NCBI GenBank assembly: GCA_963970005.1
Contig: CAXAMN010021362.1
Span: forward strand, 1,097,712 to 1,161,711
DNA from: Durusdinium trenchii
Taxonomy: Eukaryota; Sar; Dinophyceae; Suessiales; Symbiodiniaceae
Length of the DNA: 64,000 nt
Direction: 5' to 3'
Shown here: positions 53,140-64,000 of the stretch, in pieces
Numbering within the stretch: the first letter of the stretch is position 1
How the letters are laid out: the number at the start of each line of letters is the position of its first letter
Notes under the pieces: model-generated
What the model was told of the DNA's origin: nothing
The model's database searches: none
Seen by the model: the letters and a program-made list of their open reading frames with translations, nothing else
Program-made: the position numbers and the translations under genes

Positions 53140-56100
53140 AAAAAACATTATAGTAACCCACTGTCGCCTGCGCGGGCGTTGGGTTCAATCCCAACACTTG
53201 CATGGCATTCTCCATCTTTGAAGCTTTCATAACTGGAGATTTTTCCTGCCGGGCGCAATCTTATCTTTGCAATGGATGAGACTTGTTCGAGGTGAACACC
53301 TGTCAGCTTCCGCTTTGAGCTCTCATTCAAGGTCATGTCAGACTCTTGCTTTACAAGGTTGTGTATAAGGCCTTAAGGTCTAGTCCGTGACCCAATAAGT
53401 TTTTCCTAGAAGGAGTGAAGTAGATTGCAAACTGGCAAGCCCGTGCCTGGAAGTGTTTAAATATCTTTCTGAACTTTGCATCCTGCACGTCGGCAGGCCG
53501 TCTTGGATTGTGTGGCGCACTGGACCCTGAGAATCAAAGACTGCAAATTGGATGAATTGGGACGTCCATTGCCCAAACAAAACAGCCAATTGCCTTGATT
53601 CAAATTTGTAGATTGCAGGACCCTTGCTCACCAAACACTTGGGCGGATAGTGATGAGGATTTCATGGAGAAACTGAGCAACCAAAGGGCAATGGAAAGCA
53701 AAAGCAATTGTATATAAATACTTGGATTTCGATCTCTTTGGATTTCCCCAAGATCAAAAACAAATCAAGTCAAAGGAAATTACCAGTGCCATCTAAAGCG
53801 CCGAAGCCGAAGCCCATGGGCCTGCAAAGCTGGCCTGTGCACGGCGAAGATGCAATCGTGAGACCAAATCTTCGCAGCGATGGCCCGCGTCGGAGCTACG
53901 ATGTGGCTGTGGTGGCGATGCAATGAAAAATTGTATGGATTCATACACGCTAGATTGTAAAATACACCTTCAAAAACAGGCGAGATGCAAAACCAGTCGC
54001 CTGAAGGATTGGCATTTCAAATTCGGGTCATTTGGCTTTGGCCTCAGCAACAGCGTCGAGTCTGTCTTGTCCAGGGCGATCAATCCACCAAGCACGAGCT
54101 GATCGAGGAACAGTAAAGGGCCGGCAATTTGGAGGTCAAATCAAGAATCCCAAACCGCAAACCCTCCATCTCCAACTGAATTCTATCCAAGTCTAAACCA
54201 GCCAGTTGCTATCAAACAAGGATGGGAGGACCACATTCAGTCACTGGAATCTGCCCATGCATAGTTCCAAAAATACTCCGAACAGACTCAAAACCTAGAA
54301 ATATATGATCAATTATGCCACAACTATCTACGTGCTTTAGAGTCTAGTGTCTGCAGTCCCAGATTACGAAAGGCCTATGGCCGATGCCTCTAAGCTGCTG
54401 GCAGTTCTACCCTGGTGTGGAAGGCAGGGCACAAGGCGTTCCAAGTATTTGGCGATGTGAATTTCATTATATATGACTCATATGACAGTTTGTTTCAGCA
54501 CCTGAATTGTGCTGCCTGAGGTGATTCGGGCGGCGATGCAAAGCCCCTTTTCGGCAAGGCAGGCCGGTGGATTGAAAAATTTATTGACGCAAATTCCGAC
54601 TCGCCACCCGTTCTTGGTGTTGCCTAGGGTTCCGCAATTCTCAGTACGTACATGACGTGTCTGCAATCTGTAGCTGACTTGTTGCCTCTTTTCGTTGGTT
54701 GCTGGATCAAACCACTACGTTTTGTGGCCAAAAGCACTTCAACCCACACGTCGCATCACACCGCCGGACCATGCTGCGCCTGCCACTGGAAGCGGGCCTA
54801 CCAAATCAGGAGGCGATCCAACAAGGACATATTGGCAATGTTGATACGCCAGATTTCTTTTGCAGTCGACTGGCCTTTCGGAAAACGGCATGACTTCGTC
54901 ATCCTTCCCCATGGCACGCTGAATTGCTTCCTGGACAACACATGTGACCCACAACCTACAACAAGATGTGGATATGGATGATGTCCTTTCCCTTTGGGAA
55001 ACTGCCCCTGGCCACGTGCTGAATTTGCTGGCTTACATGGTTTTCATTAGCAGTTAGATGTGAAGTAACTTTATTGAATTTCGAGCCAGGGTTGCCTATA
55101 CAAGCAAACGCGTTTCAATGTTCACACGTTTACTCACAAAACTAAAACTAACTAAAGCCATCCTCCAGGCAGTGCAAGTGGACAATCAAACGGACCCAAG
55201 CAACTGGGCTACAGATGCTGTCGCTCCACAAAACACAGGAACACGCCATGGAAACACAAGCAGGAACGATACAACAATGTCACTATATACAAAGTTTGGT
55301 GTCTTGAACACACTGTATGAAAAGCTCAGCAACCTCTTTTTCGAAACTGGGTGGTGGCTCGGTCTTGTCTCCCTTCCCCAATTCATATCGAGCGATCCAT
55401 CGAAGCCTTCAACAAGGTCCTTAAGGAGTCAAAGGCAGCTGTGGCAACCGACGATGTGTCAGCATTGGAAATCAAAAGTGGATGAGGACACAATCTCGAA
55501 TGGAAAGTCGCTCGGATTCGCCAAGCCTTTGTATTCATCTCAACCTCCAAGTTCAAGTGAAGCACATCAACGCTTCCGCCCACTTGCCCAAGCTGGTTGC
55601 TCGAATCATGGCGAACCTCACACTATCATTGTCGCCAAACCATATCACCAAGTTTCCCGAAAGCTTTTCATGCCACAATGACAAGGCAAGAACTGCAGCC
55701 GCTAGCTCAACCTCGTAAATGATGATCGCTTTCTCTTCACAACCAAAAGATTTGCAATCTTCTTCGGACAGACTGAATCCAAACCATTCAATGCAATTGC
55801 CCTACGCATCAACTAGCACCATGTTTCGTAGGATCAACTTTCTGGGGGATGATCTGCGCGAGAGAGAGAGAGAGAGAAAAAGCGCTATTGTTGAGGGAGC
55901 GTCTTGACGTCGAGTTGTCCATTGGACACTTGTCTGCTTGTGGAAAAGGAATTCAATCGTTTAAAGGATCAATGTCCGTCCTTTGCAGATTTGCACCTCT
56001 TAGAAGTTGACCAAATCATGATGAATTATGATGGAATATGATGGAATGTCTACCGCAGAAGATTCAGTGTCACTTGGCTTCTACAGTAAGTCCACTACCA

Positions 56101-57366
56101 TGCAGGACACGGCAGAGGCCTACTGAGCAAGTCAGGCGATGCCTGTCACAGCTGCCTGCGGGCCTGGAGGAGGAGGCTGTCGTTGAGGTGACTGAACTAC
56201 ACGCAATCAGTGGCCTCCGATTCCTAGCAATGCTGTTAGCACACTTGCATCGGCCAGTCTGGTCGGTCGGAGCATGCACAATCGCCGTGGAGCACTGCGA
56301 TCAGAGAAAAGAATACCCAAGGGCACATAGGGTTGTGAGCTGGCATGTTCGTGTCTGCGCCTTCCTTCTCTGCTCCCTCGTTGTTTTTGCACTTCTACTC
56401 CCAGTGACTTGCGGAGAATTAGTGGGCTCTGTCATGTCAGTGTCTACCTGTGGCCACTGTGGTGACCAGCGCTCCCCCTTTCGAGCAGCAGTAACCTTCA
56501 AGTTCCCTAGAGTTTGGGGAAGACCAAGTGCAGGTTAGTGGTCCCCGTTGCAGGTGAGTAGAGAATGGTCTCTGCAAGATGTCTCTGTCTCCTCAAACTG
56601 GGTAATCCACAAGGATGCCACTTGGTTGTAGAGGGAAAGCATTCTGGTTTCTGCAAGTTGTCTCTGTCATTTCCAGCTGAACAGCCACTAGGTTCAACAC
56701 ACGCCTTAGCGACGCCACACCCTTTACCAGATGCGAACACTGTGTTTTGCCAAATGTCAAAGCAAACCTACCTTGTGAAATGCATAACCTTCCGACCACA
56801 TTTGGGGGGCATACCTTCGGAACTGAAGCAGATGCAAACTGGCAACAACGCGGCCTATGAATACCACTTGCCTTGCCACCGCTGCTACACTGCTGCAACG
56901 GCACAATGTATCACACCGAGGGTTGCGATCTGGTTGTCCTTTTCTGACTCTCCTTGATTTCCAGGCTAATGCGAGAAAACCACTCCTAGTTGTTGCAACC
57001 CTTGAAAACTCGCCCCGCTGGGACCTGGGACTCAACTCCTCTGGGCTTCGCCGCCCGAAACCGCCACACGGGAGACCCTCGCCACACGGCAGCCTGGCAT
57101 CGATCAATGTCCGGTCGTTGTGCTCGGGTCTCACTCGGTCAAAGAATCAATCTCAGTCAGGTCACCTTTTTTCAAGGGGCCTCACCACCAAGTCGTGGTC
57201 GGCCTTTCGGGCCTCTCATTTGAAGGTCTGGGAGTTGAGAGAGAACTAAGGCCCTCAGGGCGCAAGAAGAACCGTCATCGCACCCGCATGGCTTAGCAGC
57301 GCGGCTTGGCAGCGTGGATTAGCACGCGTCAGGAATCCTCGGGTCCCAATATGACTCGTTCCCGGT
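53140..57366. other. Long stretch without a supportable gene
   Basis: Only scattered short frames, for example 53380-53634 minus and 56038-56538 plus, none with a recognisable domain or good composition. A GA run lies at 55860-55878. A partial internal repeat (TCTGCAAG, TGTCTCTGTC) occurs near 56570 and 56655. I see nothing else. Confidence 0.45.
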
Positions 57367-59935
57367 GTTTCCAATTTTTCTTGATAAGTTTGGAGCATAA
57401 TTCTTTCTTGATAAGTTTGGAGCTAACTTGCCAGTGTTTCGTAACGGTGTCCTGATATGGATCTTGCGTACATCGCCACAGCTTTCTTGCTTGTGCAAGG
57501 CACTAAAAAAAAAGAAAGCAGGGCAAAAAACTTGGAAACCGAGATTGGAGTGTTTTGGCTTCACCGTGCAAGCGATCCAAAAATTGGGATTGCAACACGC
57601 AGTGGAAAGTCTTGGCTGCGCATTGCAATGTGCCAACTAGACAGAGTCAACTGTTGGAAAAGAATCCCACTTCTCGTATTCTGTTAGATTCAATACCGTG
57701 CAGGAAGGGTCCAACTCGTTCTTCAAACGTCCGATCGTCTTTTGGGGGGGGCGCGGCTCGTCTTTCTCGGATCTTTGCATTCTTTGGTGAGGTCTAGACC
57801 TCTTGGACATCCACCACCTTCGACGCCTGCCAGGATGGTCAGCCAATGCCAGGGTCGCGAGCGGCGCGAATCGGTCGCTTTGCTGCGCGTCCTCGGCTGT
57901 GCGAGGCCGGGCCGGCCCGACGCTGGACGCTGGAACGACCTGGAACAGCATCTTGGGTGGTGTCAAGACGTTCGTTGACCAAATGCGCCTGAAAAGACTT
58001 GAAATCATTTCAATCCTTCATGATCTTCTCACGATCTTCTCACGATCTTCTCATGATCTTCGGATCTTGCCGCGACGTCCCGCAGTCCTCACGTCCGCAA
58101 CGTCCGCCGACCGGGTCACGGCCGGTGCGACCGGGGACACCGATGGCGGTGCCGGCCACATTCACCCCTGGCGGCCAGCGACGTCGCAAGCGACGGCCCG
58201 ACGAGGCCGACGGCCCGTCGTTCGAGGACTCGGGTGGAAAACGGGATTCGTGGGTTGATCAAGTGGGATTCACCTCACCTTTGGTCAAACTCCACAGGTT
58301 CAAGCGATTTACAAACAGGTGTCCTTTTGTTTGGTTTCCACCAAAAAGGTGCGGACAAATGGAACATCTACTTGGGAAGAGTTTCTCAGAATAAATATAT
58401 AGAGGACTTTCGGTGACAGCCTAGCTGCCCCTCCAACTTCAAGCAGGCTTGACATCAGTGTGTAAGGCAGTGACACCTATACCCTAAGAAGTCCAGGAAA
58501 CGACGGAAACGCCGATGTTTGAGACCGAAGCAAAGGATATTCCCTGACGAAAGGATGAAAAGGTCACCGTTCATCAGACCGAATCGACTGGACCCCCCCT
58601 CTGCCACACACGTTCTGCAACTCATCCATCCAAATTCTGGAAAACGGGTCGACTTCAACTGCCTCCGGCATGGCGCGTTCGCAAGCAACTATGGCTCTCC
58701 CAGTCATCCGTGGTGAAGGGCCGAAGGGCTTGGTGGTGAAGGGCTTGCTGGAGCCCGTGGGGTCGGGATGCGCTTCTTCGTCTTAACATGTCTCAACTTG
58801 GCGTTTTGATCAAAACGACGTGGCCGAGCAATGCCCAGTCGACCAGAGTTGTCTTTGGTCTTTGCAGTTGGAGACATGCAATCACGTCTTCAATGCTCAA
58901 GAGCAGCTCAAGCTCTAGCCAAAAAGGCAACGCTGTTTTGGCAAAATCTTTGTATGTGGTCGAGATTGATTCTGAGATGTTGTGTAGCCCTTTCAGCAAA
59001 AAGGAAGTCTTTTGGGCATTCTGAATATATAGGGGCATGTCGAAAGTAACGCCCCCGAACAAAAACTCGTTCAACTGCCCACTTGCGCCACACTTGGTGA
59101 ATATTGGGAATGCTCATCATATGTGGGGCCGGCATACTACAATGCGTTCCAACAAGATCACGGGTTAGTTGGAGCTACTGAATGGAATGAGTATAGTCCG
59201 ACATCCTGGAACCACACATGAACCCAGCCAACTGACGGCCAACTCCATACTCGGCTCCACAAATCTATGCGCCCAGGAAACCGTGAGAAGAGAAACAACG
59301 TCTGTTCAGCAACGATCCAAATCACTCGAAAACCGTGCCATCCAGGCTTCACCCGATGGCGGCAAAATTGCATCCTCTTTCCGCGTTCCTCTTCTCTGGC
59401 GCTAGTGAACCCCCAGTGAACGCCACACAGCACGCTTTGTCGCTGGGCTGCTCCACGGGACCTCGTCCGCCGTTGCTCCTCACGCAGCGCAACTCCGCGG
59501 ACAGTAACTGGGCAAGGAGGTGCCGTTGGCGGCTGTGCAATCACAGCTTTCAGGACACGTCCAGGCCAGCGGCCGCACCAGCTCCGGATCCCCCTCGCAC
59601 CAGGAGGTTTGAGTGCCAATGAGGTTCCGAAACTGCGGTTGCTTCAAGGTAGCACATCCACCCAGCTTCATGGCTGCAACTAAGGCTTCCAGGTAGGGTA
59701 TGGCTGAAGATTGGTAAATGCCACTACCCAAGACATGTGCAAGGGTTGGCAAATAGTCATCCCACATCTGAATCCATGTGTCATCCATGGGCCGATCTTT
59801 ACAGTCCTCAGAAGCCAACCTTTGCCGGGCCATCTCCAAGCAACCTTCTGAACAACCGTGGTACAGAACCTTGTACCAGCCGCTTGCAAAGGGATTGGAA
59901 CACTCGCCTTGGATTGGTGTCCGCTCGGGGTGTGT
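57367..59935. repeat. Segmental duplication, right copy
   Basis: Direct copy of 1-2590. Compared with the left copy it lacks or gains a few short blocks (for example near 57920-57950 and 58720-58760) and has many single substitutions. It ends within the last exon region of the membrane-protein gene, next to a short GTGTGTGTG run. Confidence 0.93.
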
Positions 59936-61994
59936 GTGTGCTCGGCGCTCTACTTGCCCGAGCGATCCCAATTGGAATGTCCAAGATGGAAATCAACTAA
60001 CCCGTGTCATGGAAACTGAGATAGTGAAAAGCTGGAAATTACAGTAAAGAATCTACCCCAAGCTTGGCGGTTTCCGTGTTTCTTCACCCAAAACCATGAC
60101 AAGTGCATGATCTGCTGAAGACTCGTCGACTCCAAGTGACAGGTCACTCCACACACCATCCGCAGTAATCTCGCCTCTGGGAGGTTGCAAAGGTCTGCCA
60201 CCTGCTGGCAGTTGGTAATGTGATCGAAGCGCCCCAGGACTGCAGCAGCTGTTCGAAGCCGAAACATGGTCAGCGCTCCGACGGCTGCGTCCTGATACCA
60301 CTCCCCGCCTTCCGTGAGGTACGCCTGCTCCAAGCAAAGGTTGAATTCCGCAGCCTCAGAAGCCATGGAGCGAGTCCTCTCAATTTCGAAGGCATTTCGA
60401 CTCTGCACGAAGCCAATGTAATAGGCCTCTTCATGCGGATCAGCGAACTTGTGAATGTCTACAGCACGTTCGATGGGCGAAAGAGCAGAATTTTGTCGAC
60501 CGCCCTCTGGGATGTCTTCGGTCACAAGGCCAAAAATCACTTGGCTTTGCTGATTTTGACCCACCACAAATGTTTGATTGCCAAAACAAAGCTCCTGCTT
60601 CACAGAGAGCATGGCATCGGCTTGGGGCCTCAAAAGGACCAGATAGGGCACCAAGAAGGTCACAAGCAGCACAAAGAATAGAAAGAAGCTTTCAATCTTG
60701 TTGCGCCGCGCAGTGTACTTCATCTGCATTGGCTCCAGCCTCTGAATGGCCAGATGTATAGACATTGGGGTGAAACCTGCAAAAAGAAACTCGTCCACAT
60801 CCAGAATGGCATTTAAGGCTACTGCGTTGAGCATCAGTTCCTTGGATTTGCTGAAGGACTCTGAGAAACACCAGAAATACTCCCTGAAAAGGGGATTAAT
60901 AAAATGGAGAAGGAAAGACATCACCCTAAGAAAAACCAAGGTTCTGTGATCGATGTCGTTTGGGCTAGCCACCGAATTCCAGATATCAAGAGCGAGACTG
61001 CAATTGCAGTTCGCAAGAGATACGTTGCCTTGAGCATTTTGTAGCGGCCAAAGGATAGGCTCTGCAAGACGTTGCCATCCAAGATTGTCCTGGCGGAGCG
61101 TGGGAGCAACCTCACAGCTTCAAAAGCATGCAAGATGCTTCGCAGCTCCTTGTAGACACACAAACTCCAAAGCAGAATGCATAGCACCGACAGTAAGACC
61201 CCAGGTTGGAAGAAGTCTGGCTCAAAGGCATCAATGGCCAAACCCATATAACTATCGATGTTCTCAAGAAGTGTTGCCTGTCGAGTAGAGACGATCAATG
61301 CACCATCGCCATTGCAAACTCGACTAGCTAAACTGGTCGAGGCCAAGTCCAGGTTTTGATGGTCATGGGCCACGCTTCTGCGCCATTGCTTGGCAAAAAC
61401 AATTTGTTCTGTGATGTCCCCCGGCAGGAAATCCGGGGTCAGAATGACGATCATAAAAGCCATTTGCATAAAGAGATTCAACAGCAACAGCAGCACGGCA
61501 AATACGGCCTCCACTACACCTGCTCTGACCAAGCCGATGACCACTGGGTAGGTCCAAGCACTTTCCGAAAAGGACACCAAACCCAGCTGATCCTCTGGAT
61601 CTTCAGCCACACTCGCTAGCGAGCAGGTGATGCCAGTCAGGTCTGTTTTTGCACCGATGGTCTGACCAAGCGACCCACCAATCACGGATATTGCGGTTCC
61701 TTCCGTTCTTTCCTCGCTTTGATCGTTGGGCAGCGTCAACTCATTCCGTTCGGCTTCATGACCTTCCCGTGCAACATCACCAATGGTTATTCCACAAGTG
61801 TTCGTACCACCATCACCCATCCTGGCACTTTCCGAGACATCACCATTCTTTGCAAGTCTCTCAATCTTGGCCTCCAGCAAGTTTAAGCGAGCATGGACTC
61901 GCTCAAATTTGGCCAGGAAGTCATCACGCAGAAGTTCAAATTCAACCTCTGCAAAGGCAAATGATGCCTTTGGCGGTTTTGTTGGGACAGGCAT
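59480..61994 (-). CDS. Multi-pass membrane protein, dinoflagellate family
   Basis: The ATG at 61994 starts PVPTKPPKASFAFAEVEFEL and a coiled coil (FERVHARLNLLEAKIERLAK). Then comes an Asn/Thr/Glu linker and hydrophobic helices: GVVEAVFAVLLLLLNLFMQM, FFQPGVLLSVLCILLWSLCV and LLRTAIAVSLLISGIRWLA. Exon 1 ends at 60945 after TTSIT. A GA-AG intron (60841-60944) joins it to ELMLNAVALNAILDVDEFLF, the most conserved block of this family as I remember it. Exon 2 adds IESFFLFFVLLVTFLVPYLV and an exposed domain with EEAYYIGFVQSRNAFEIERT, ending near 60070. The last exon (about 59945-59480) is Cys-rich: HGCSEGCLEMARQ, CPESCDCTAANG, CPRSC, stop. Localisation is probably a membrane with the Cys-rich end outside or luminal. 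Function unknown. The last exon lies within the duplicated segment. Confidence 0.65.
60841..60944 (-). other. GA-AG intron (104 nt)
   Basis: The minus-strand donor reads ATCACA|GAACCTTGG and the acceptor AATCCAAG|GAACTG. Phase 0 is kept and the joined sequence TTSIT-ELMLNAVAL is the conserved family block, which supports the border. Without splicing the frame hits a stop 5 codons later. GA donors are a known dinoflagellate feature. Confidence 0.65.
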
Positions 61995-62690
61995 CGCACA
62001 CGAATCAAAAAAACATGCACGTTGGGGCCCTGCATTGTTTGAGCTCCACAATTGATGAACAACCAAACTCAGCTCGGTAACTCTACAGAAGAGGAACTCG
62101 AGACATCTCCAGTGCATCTTCACCAAAACCATCGAAGGTTCTGCATTTGTGTTCACATCTTTAAAAATTGTGTGATCTTCTTTGAAAACAATTTTTTCCT
62201 CTTCTCATGCATTGACAACCCTACCCCAACAAACGCATGACTTAGTGTACCAGGTTTTGCGCTGTAAAAAATGACACATAAGAAGCACGCAGCAATGTTT
62301 TCCGCTTGAAAGTTTGGGCTACTGATTAAGCCCGGTAAGTCAAATCTCATGACATGAAGACAGGTGTCTCCGACAAATCTCTAACACTCCATCTAAGGAA
62401 TGGTGTAAGTGGAGCACATGCCGTGTTTTTTCAAATTGTTACAATTTTCGTAACACTTCCGTACAAGTTTCCCAGTCACTCTCCCATCTAATATATTGAA
62501 AATGGCGTGGTCACACCTTTCGTCGACAGGCCATGTGGGGAGTCGTCCACCCAAGAACTCTGGTAGAAAAAGATCGGCATCTTTGAGTCCGCACGAATCT
62601 CTCTCCCCTAGTTTCATGTCCTTGAACAAGAATTTCCATTCCCGCCAATCTAGAACGGTTGGGTATTCGTTGCGATTGTAGTGCCACCCA
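61995..62690. other. Upstream region of the membrane-protein gene
   Basis: AT-richer, no convincing coding sequence. The segment 62393-62680 minus (FKDMKLGERDSCGLKDADLF, GRLPTWPVDERCDHAIFNIL) is weakly protein-like and might be an exon of an unknown gene. Confidence 0.3.
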
Positions 62691-63243
62691 GCTGTAGCAG
62701 TAGTCGTACTAGTCGTAGTGTTCAAAGTAGCTGCACTCGTAGCCGAAAAGTAGACGAAGTAATAATCGTGGTAGTAGTTATGGTAGAAAAAATAGTAATA
62801 GTAATAATGGAAGTAGTCGTAGTAGTAGAAGTAATAGTAATAGTAATAGTAATAGTAGTAGTAGTAGTAGCACTAGTAGTAGTACTAGTAGTAGTACTAG
62901 TAGTCGTCGTAGTAGTAGTAGCAGTAGTCGTCGTAGTAGTAGTAGCAGTAGTAGTAGCATAGTAGAAGTAGTAGTAGTAGTAGTAGTAGCAATAATAGTA
63001 GTAGTAGTAGTAGTAGCAATAGTAGTAGTAGTAGTCGTCGTAGTAGTAGTAGCAGTAGTCGTCGTAGTAGTAGTAGTAGCAGTAGTAGTAGCATAGTAGA
63101 AGTAGAAGTAGAAGTAGAAGTAGTAGTAGTAGTAGTAGCAGTAGCAGTAGTAGTAGTAGTACTAGTGGTAGTACTAGTAGTAGTAGTAGTAGTCGTCGTA
63201 GTGGTAGTGGTAGTGGCAGTGGTAGTGGTAGTGGTAGTGGTTC
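62690..63243. repeat. GTA/GTC trinucleotide microsatellite
   Basis: About 550 bp of TAG/GTA triplets with interspersed GTCGTC, ACTAGTAG and AGAAGTAG. Toward the right it becomes GTGGTAGTGGCAGTGGTAG. Any long Leu, Tyr or Thr-rich frame here is an artefact. Confidence 0.95.
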
Positions 63244-63244
63244 T

Positions 63245-63529
63245 CTAAGCTCTGCCGCGCCATCGGCTTGGGCCATCCGCTGGATTCAGCACGGATTGGA
63301 CCCAGCCCAACACCAAGGTCATTCCAGTGGCAAGCAGCACGGCGGCGAGTCGCGTCAAAGGTCCCTGCATTCGAGCACTCGAAGTTCGACCTCGCGCGAT
63401 GATTGAGAGCACTGACTGGTTATCCACTAGCAGCAACCGCCGTTTGTCATGGTCCTCCTTCTTTCGGGCCAGCTTTCGGCACAAGTCGAGGATGGCTGCA
63501 AGCTCTAGGGCATTTATGTGTCCTTCCAC
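63245..63529 (-). pseudogene. DIRS-type RNase H fragment of a retroelement
   Basis: The frame contains GHINALELAAILDLCRKLAR, LLLVDNQSVLSIIARGRTSS, ARMQGPLTRLAAVLLATGM and LNPADGPSRW. The order HIN-x-LE, VDNQ, GR-S-S, and NPAD-x-SR is characteristic of the RNase H domain of DIRS/Ty3-related reverse transcriptases. The frame is preceded by the same element in a shifted frame at about 63540. The downstream end is cut by the microsatellite. Part of the decayed element extending past 64000. Confidence 0.75.
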
Positions 63530-63822
63530 TTATAGCTCAGGAAGACCTTCCAAATCCAAGCAAAAAGATGCGGCGCATATGGGAGGCCAGCTTCGAATCG
63601 CACATCCGCCCCTCTGTGATCGATGATCCGGCAGTATTGCAGGATCAAAAACTGTTCATTTGTCAGCCTGCTCCCTTGGCGGTCTTCCTGACGAGGTAGT
63701 TGCTGCTTTTGCCCAATTAGATCTCGCACGGCTTTGGCCCCTTCCCAGGTCCCAGCAGTTGCTCCAAAGCGTTCGGTCCACCCAGTGGCTTTCTGGCTTT
63801 GCAGCGCTCCCATGCTTTCCAA
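63530..63822 (-). pseudogene. Pre-RNase H segment, frame-shifted
   Basis: The frame reads GAKAVRDLIGQKQQLPRQED, LTNEQFLILQYCRIIDHRGA and DVRFEAGLPYAPHLFAWIWK, then LSYKWK just before GHINALE in a different frame. In intact members I remember, an RGSDVR-type motif precedes W-K-W and HIN-x-LE in one frame, so a one-base shift near 63525 breaks this copy. Confidence 0.55.
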
Positions 63823-64000
63823 AGGAGCTCCACGTAGTTTTGCTGCTGGTCAGGAGGGGATGGTGTGATCAATCCCATTAACAAGCGGCCCACCACAATG
63901 ACAGGGAAACTGTTTCCTGTGAAGCCACCCACTTCATCCTCAGTGGGCTTTGGCTTCATGTTCCGAAAGTGCCCTGAGTTGTATCCCAGCATCCTCGCCT
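63717..64000 (-). pseudogene. Methyltransferase C-terminus-like fragment
   Basis: The minus strand entering at the right edge reads RRMLGYNSGHFRNM, KPTEDEVGGFTGNSFPVIVV and GRLLMGLITPSP, then a helical WERCKARKPLGG. KPT-x-x-E-x-x-x-x-x-GNSFPV is like the last conserved motif (motif X, GNS-x-P-V) of DNA cytosine-5 methyltransferases. It lies about 400 bp upstream of an RNase H domain in another frame. The N-terminal methyltransferase part would be beyond the window. Confidence 0.5.

Noticed and set aside
53168..53200. Possible tRNA T-arm (GTTGGGTTCAATCCCAAC)
   Set aside because: The loop is six bases when the stem is fully paired, and no A box, anticodon arm or acceptor stem can be formed around it.
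62690..63243. Poly-Leu/Tyr/Thr frames on the minus strand
   Set aside because: Direct translations of a GTA/GTC microsatellite.

Overview
The window looks like nuclear DNA of a dinoflagellate, probably a Symbiodiniaceae or Polarella-type suessialean. The evidence is of three kinds. (1) Genes are split into many small exons. Two introns can be placed by reading-frame continuity and use non-canonical donors: GC-AG at 25553-25671 and GA-AG at 60841-60944, both with a G straight after the acceptor AG. (2) Several coding stretches resemble, from memory, multi-copy predicted proteins of dinoflagellate genomes. (3) The sequence is loaded with minisatellites and decayed retroelements. I see no rRNA, tRNA or CRISPR. 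No search was run, so family names are from recognition.

Layout: 1-2590 is a direct copy of 57367-59935, and carries a stranded last exon of a membrane-protein gene. 3.3-14.0 kb is a plus-strand block of proline/threonine-rich coding debris with repeated frame changes, interrupted by a minus-strand Gag-like pseudogene at 7.5-8.3 kb. 14.0-15.9 kb is a composite satellite island (52-bp units, a 96-99-bp inverted repeat, then a 13-bp array). 17.7-45 kb is a long one-directional minus-strand run. Read in transcription order it holds: a dinoflagellate multi-copy gene (about 44.3-36.9 kb); a foldback repeat (34.8-35.7 kb); a DNA cytosine-5 methyltransferase-like gene (34.7-31.8 kb); a gene with a Cys-motif start, a cupin-like strand and a Lys/Ala-rich tail (31.3-25.4 kb); and coiled-coil exons leading to an SF1 helicase (22.9-17.7 kb). 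45.3-46.3 kb and 52.7-53.1 kb are minisatellites bounded by the same inverted 10-mer. 47.9-51.0 kb is a second satellite island with components shared with the first. 59.5-62.0 kb is a minus-strand multi-pass membrane protein gene, followed by a GTA/GTC microsatellite. The right edge is a frameshifted retroelement that joins a methyltransferase-like C-terminus to a DIRS-type RNase H.

The most interesting content is the pairing of DNA-methyltransferase modules with mobile-element parts. One is a near-complete multi-exon gene next to an SF1 helicase and a multi-copy family. The other is a decayed RNase H fusion at the right edge. The repeat architecture is also notable: two related satellite islands, a foldback element of nested palindromes, and minisatellites framed by a shared inverted 10-mer. 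Three 10-N gaps are flanked by repeated sequence and look like assembly artefacts.
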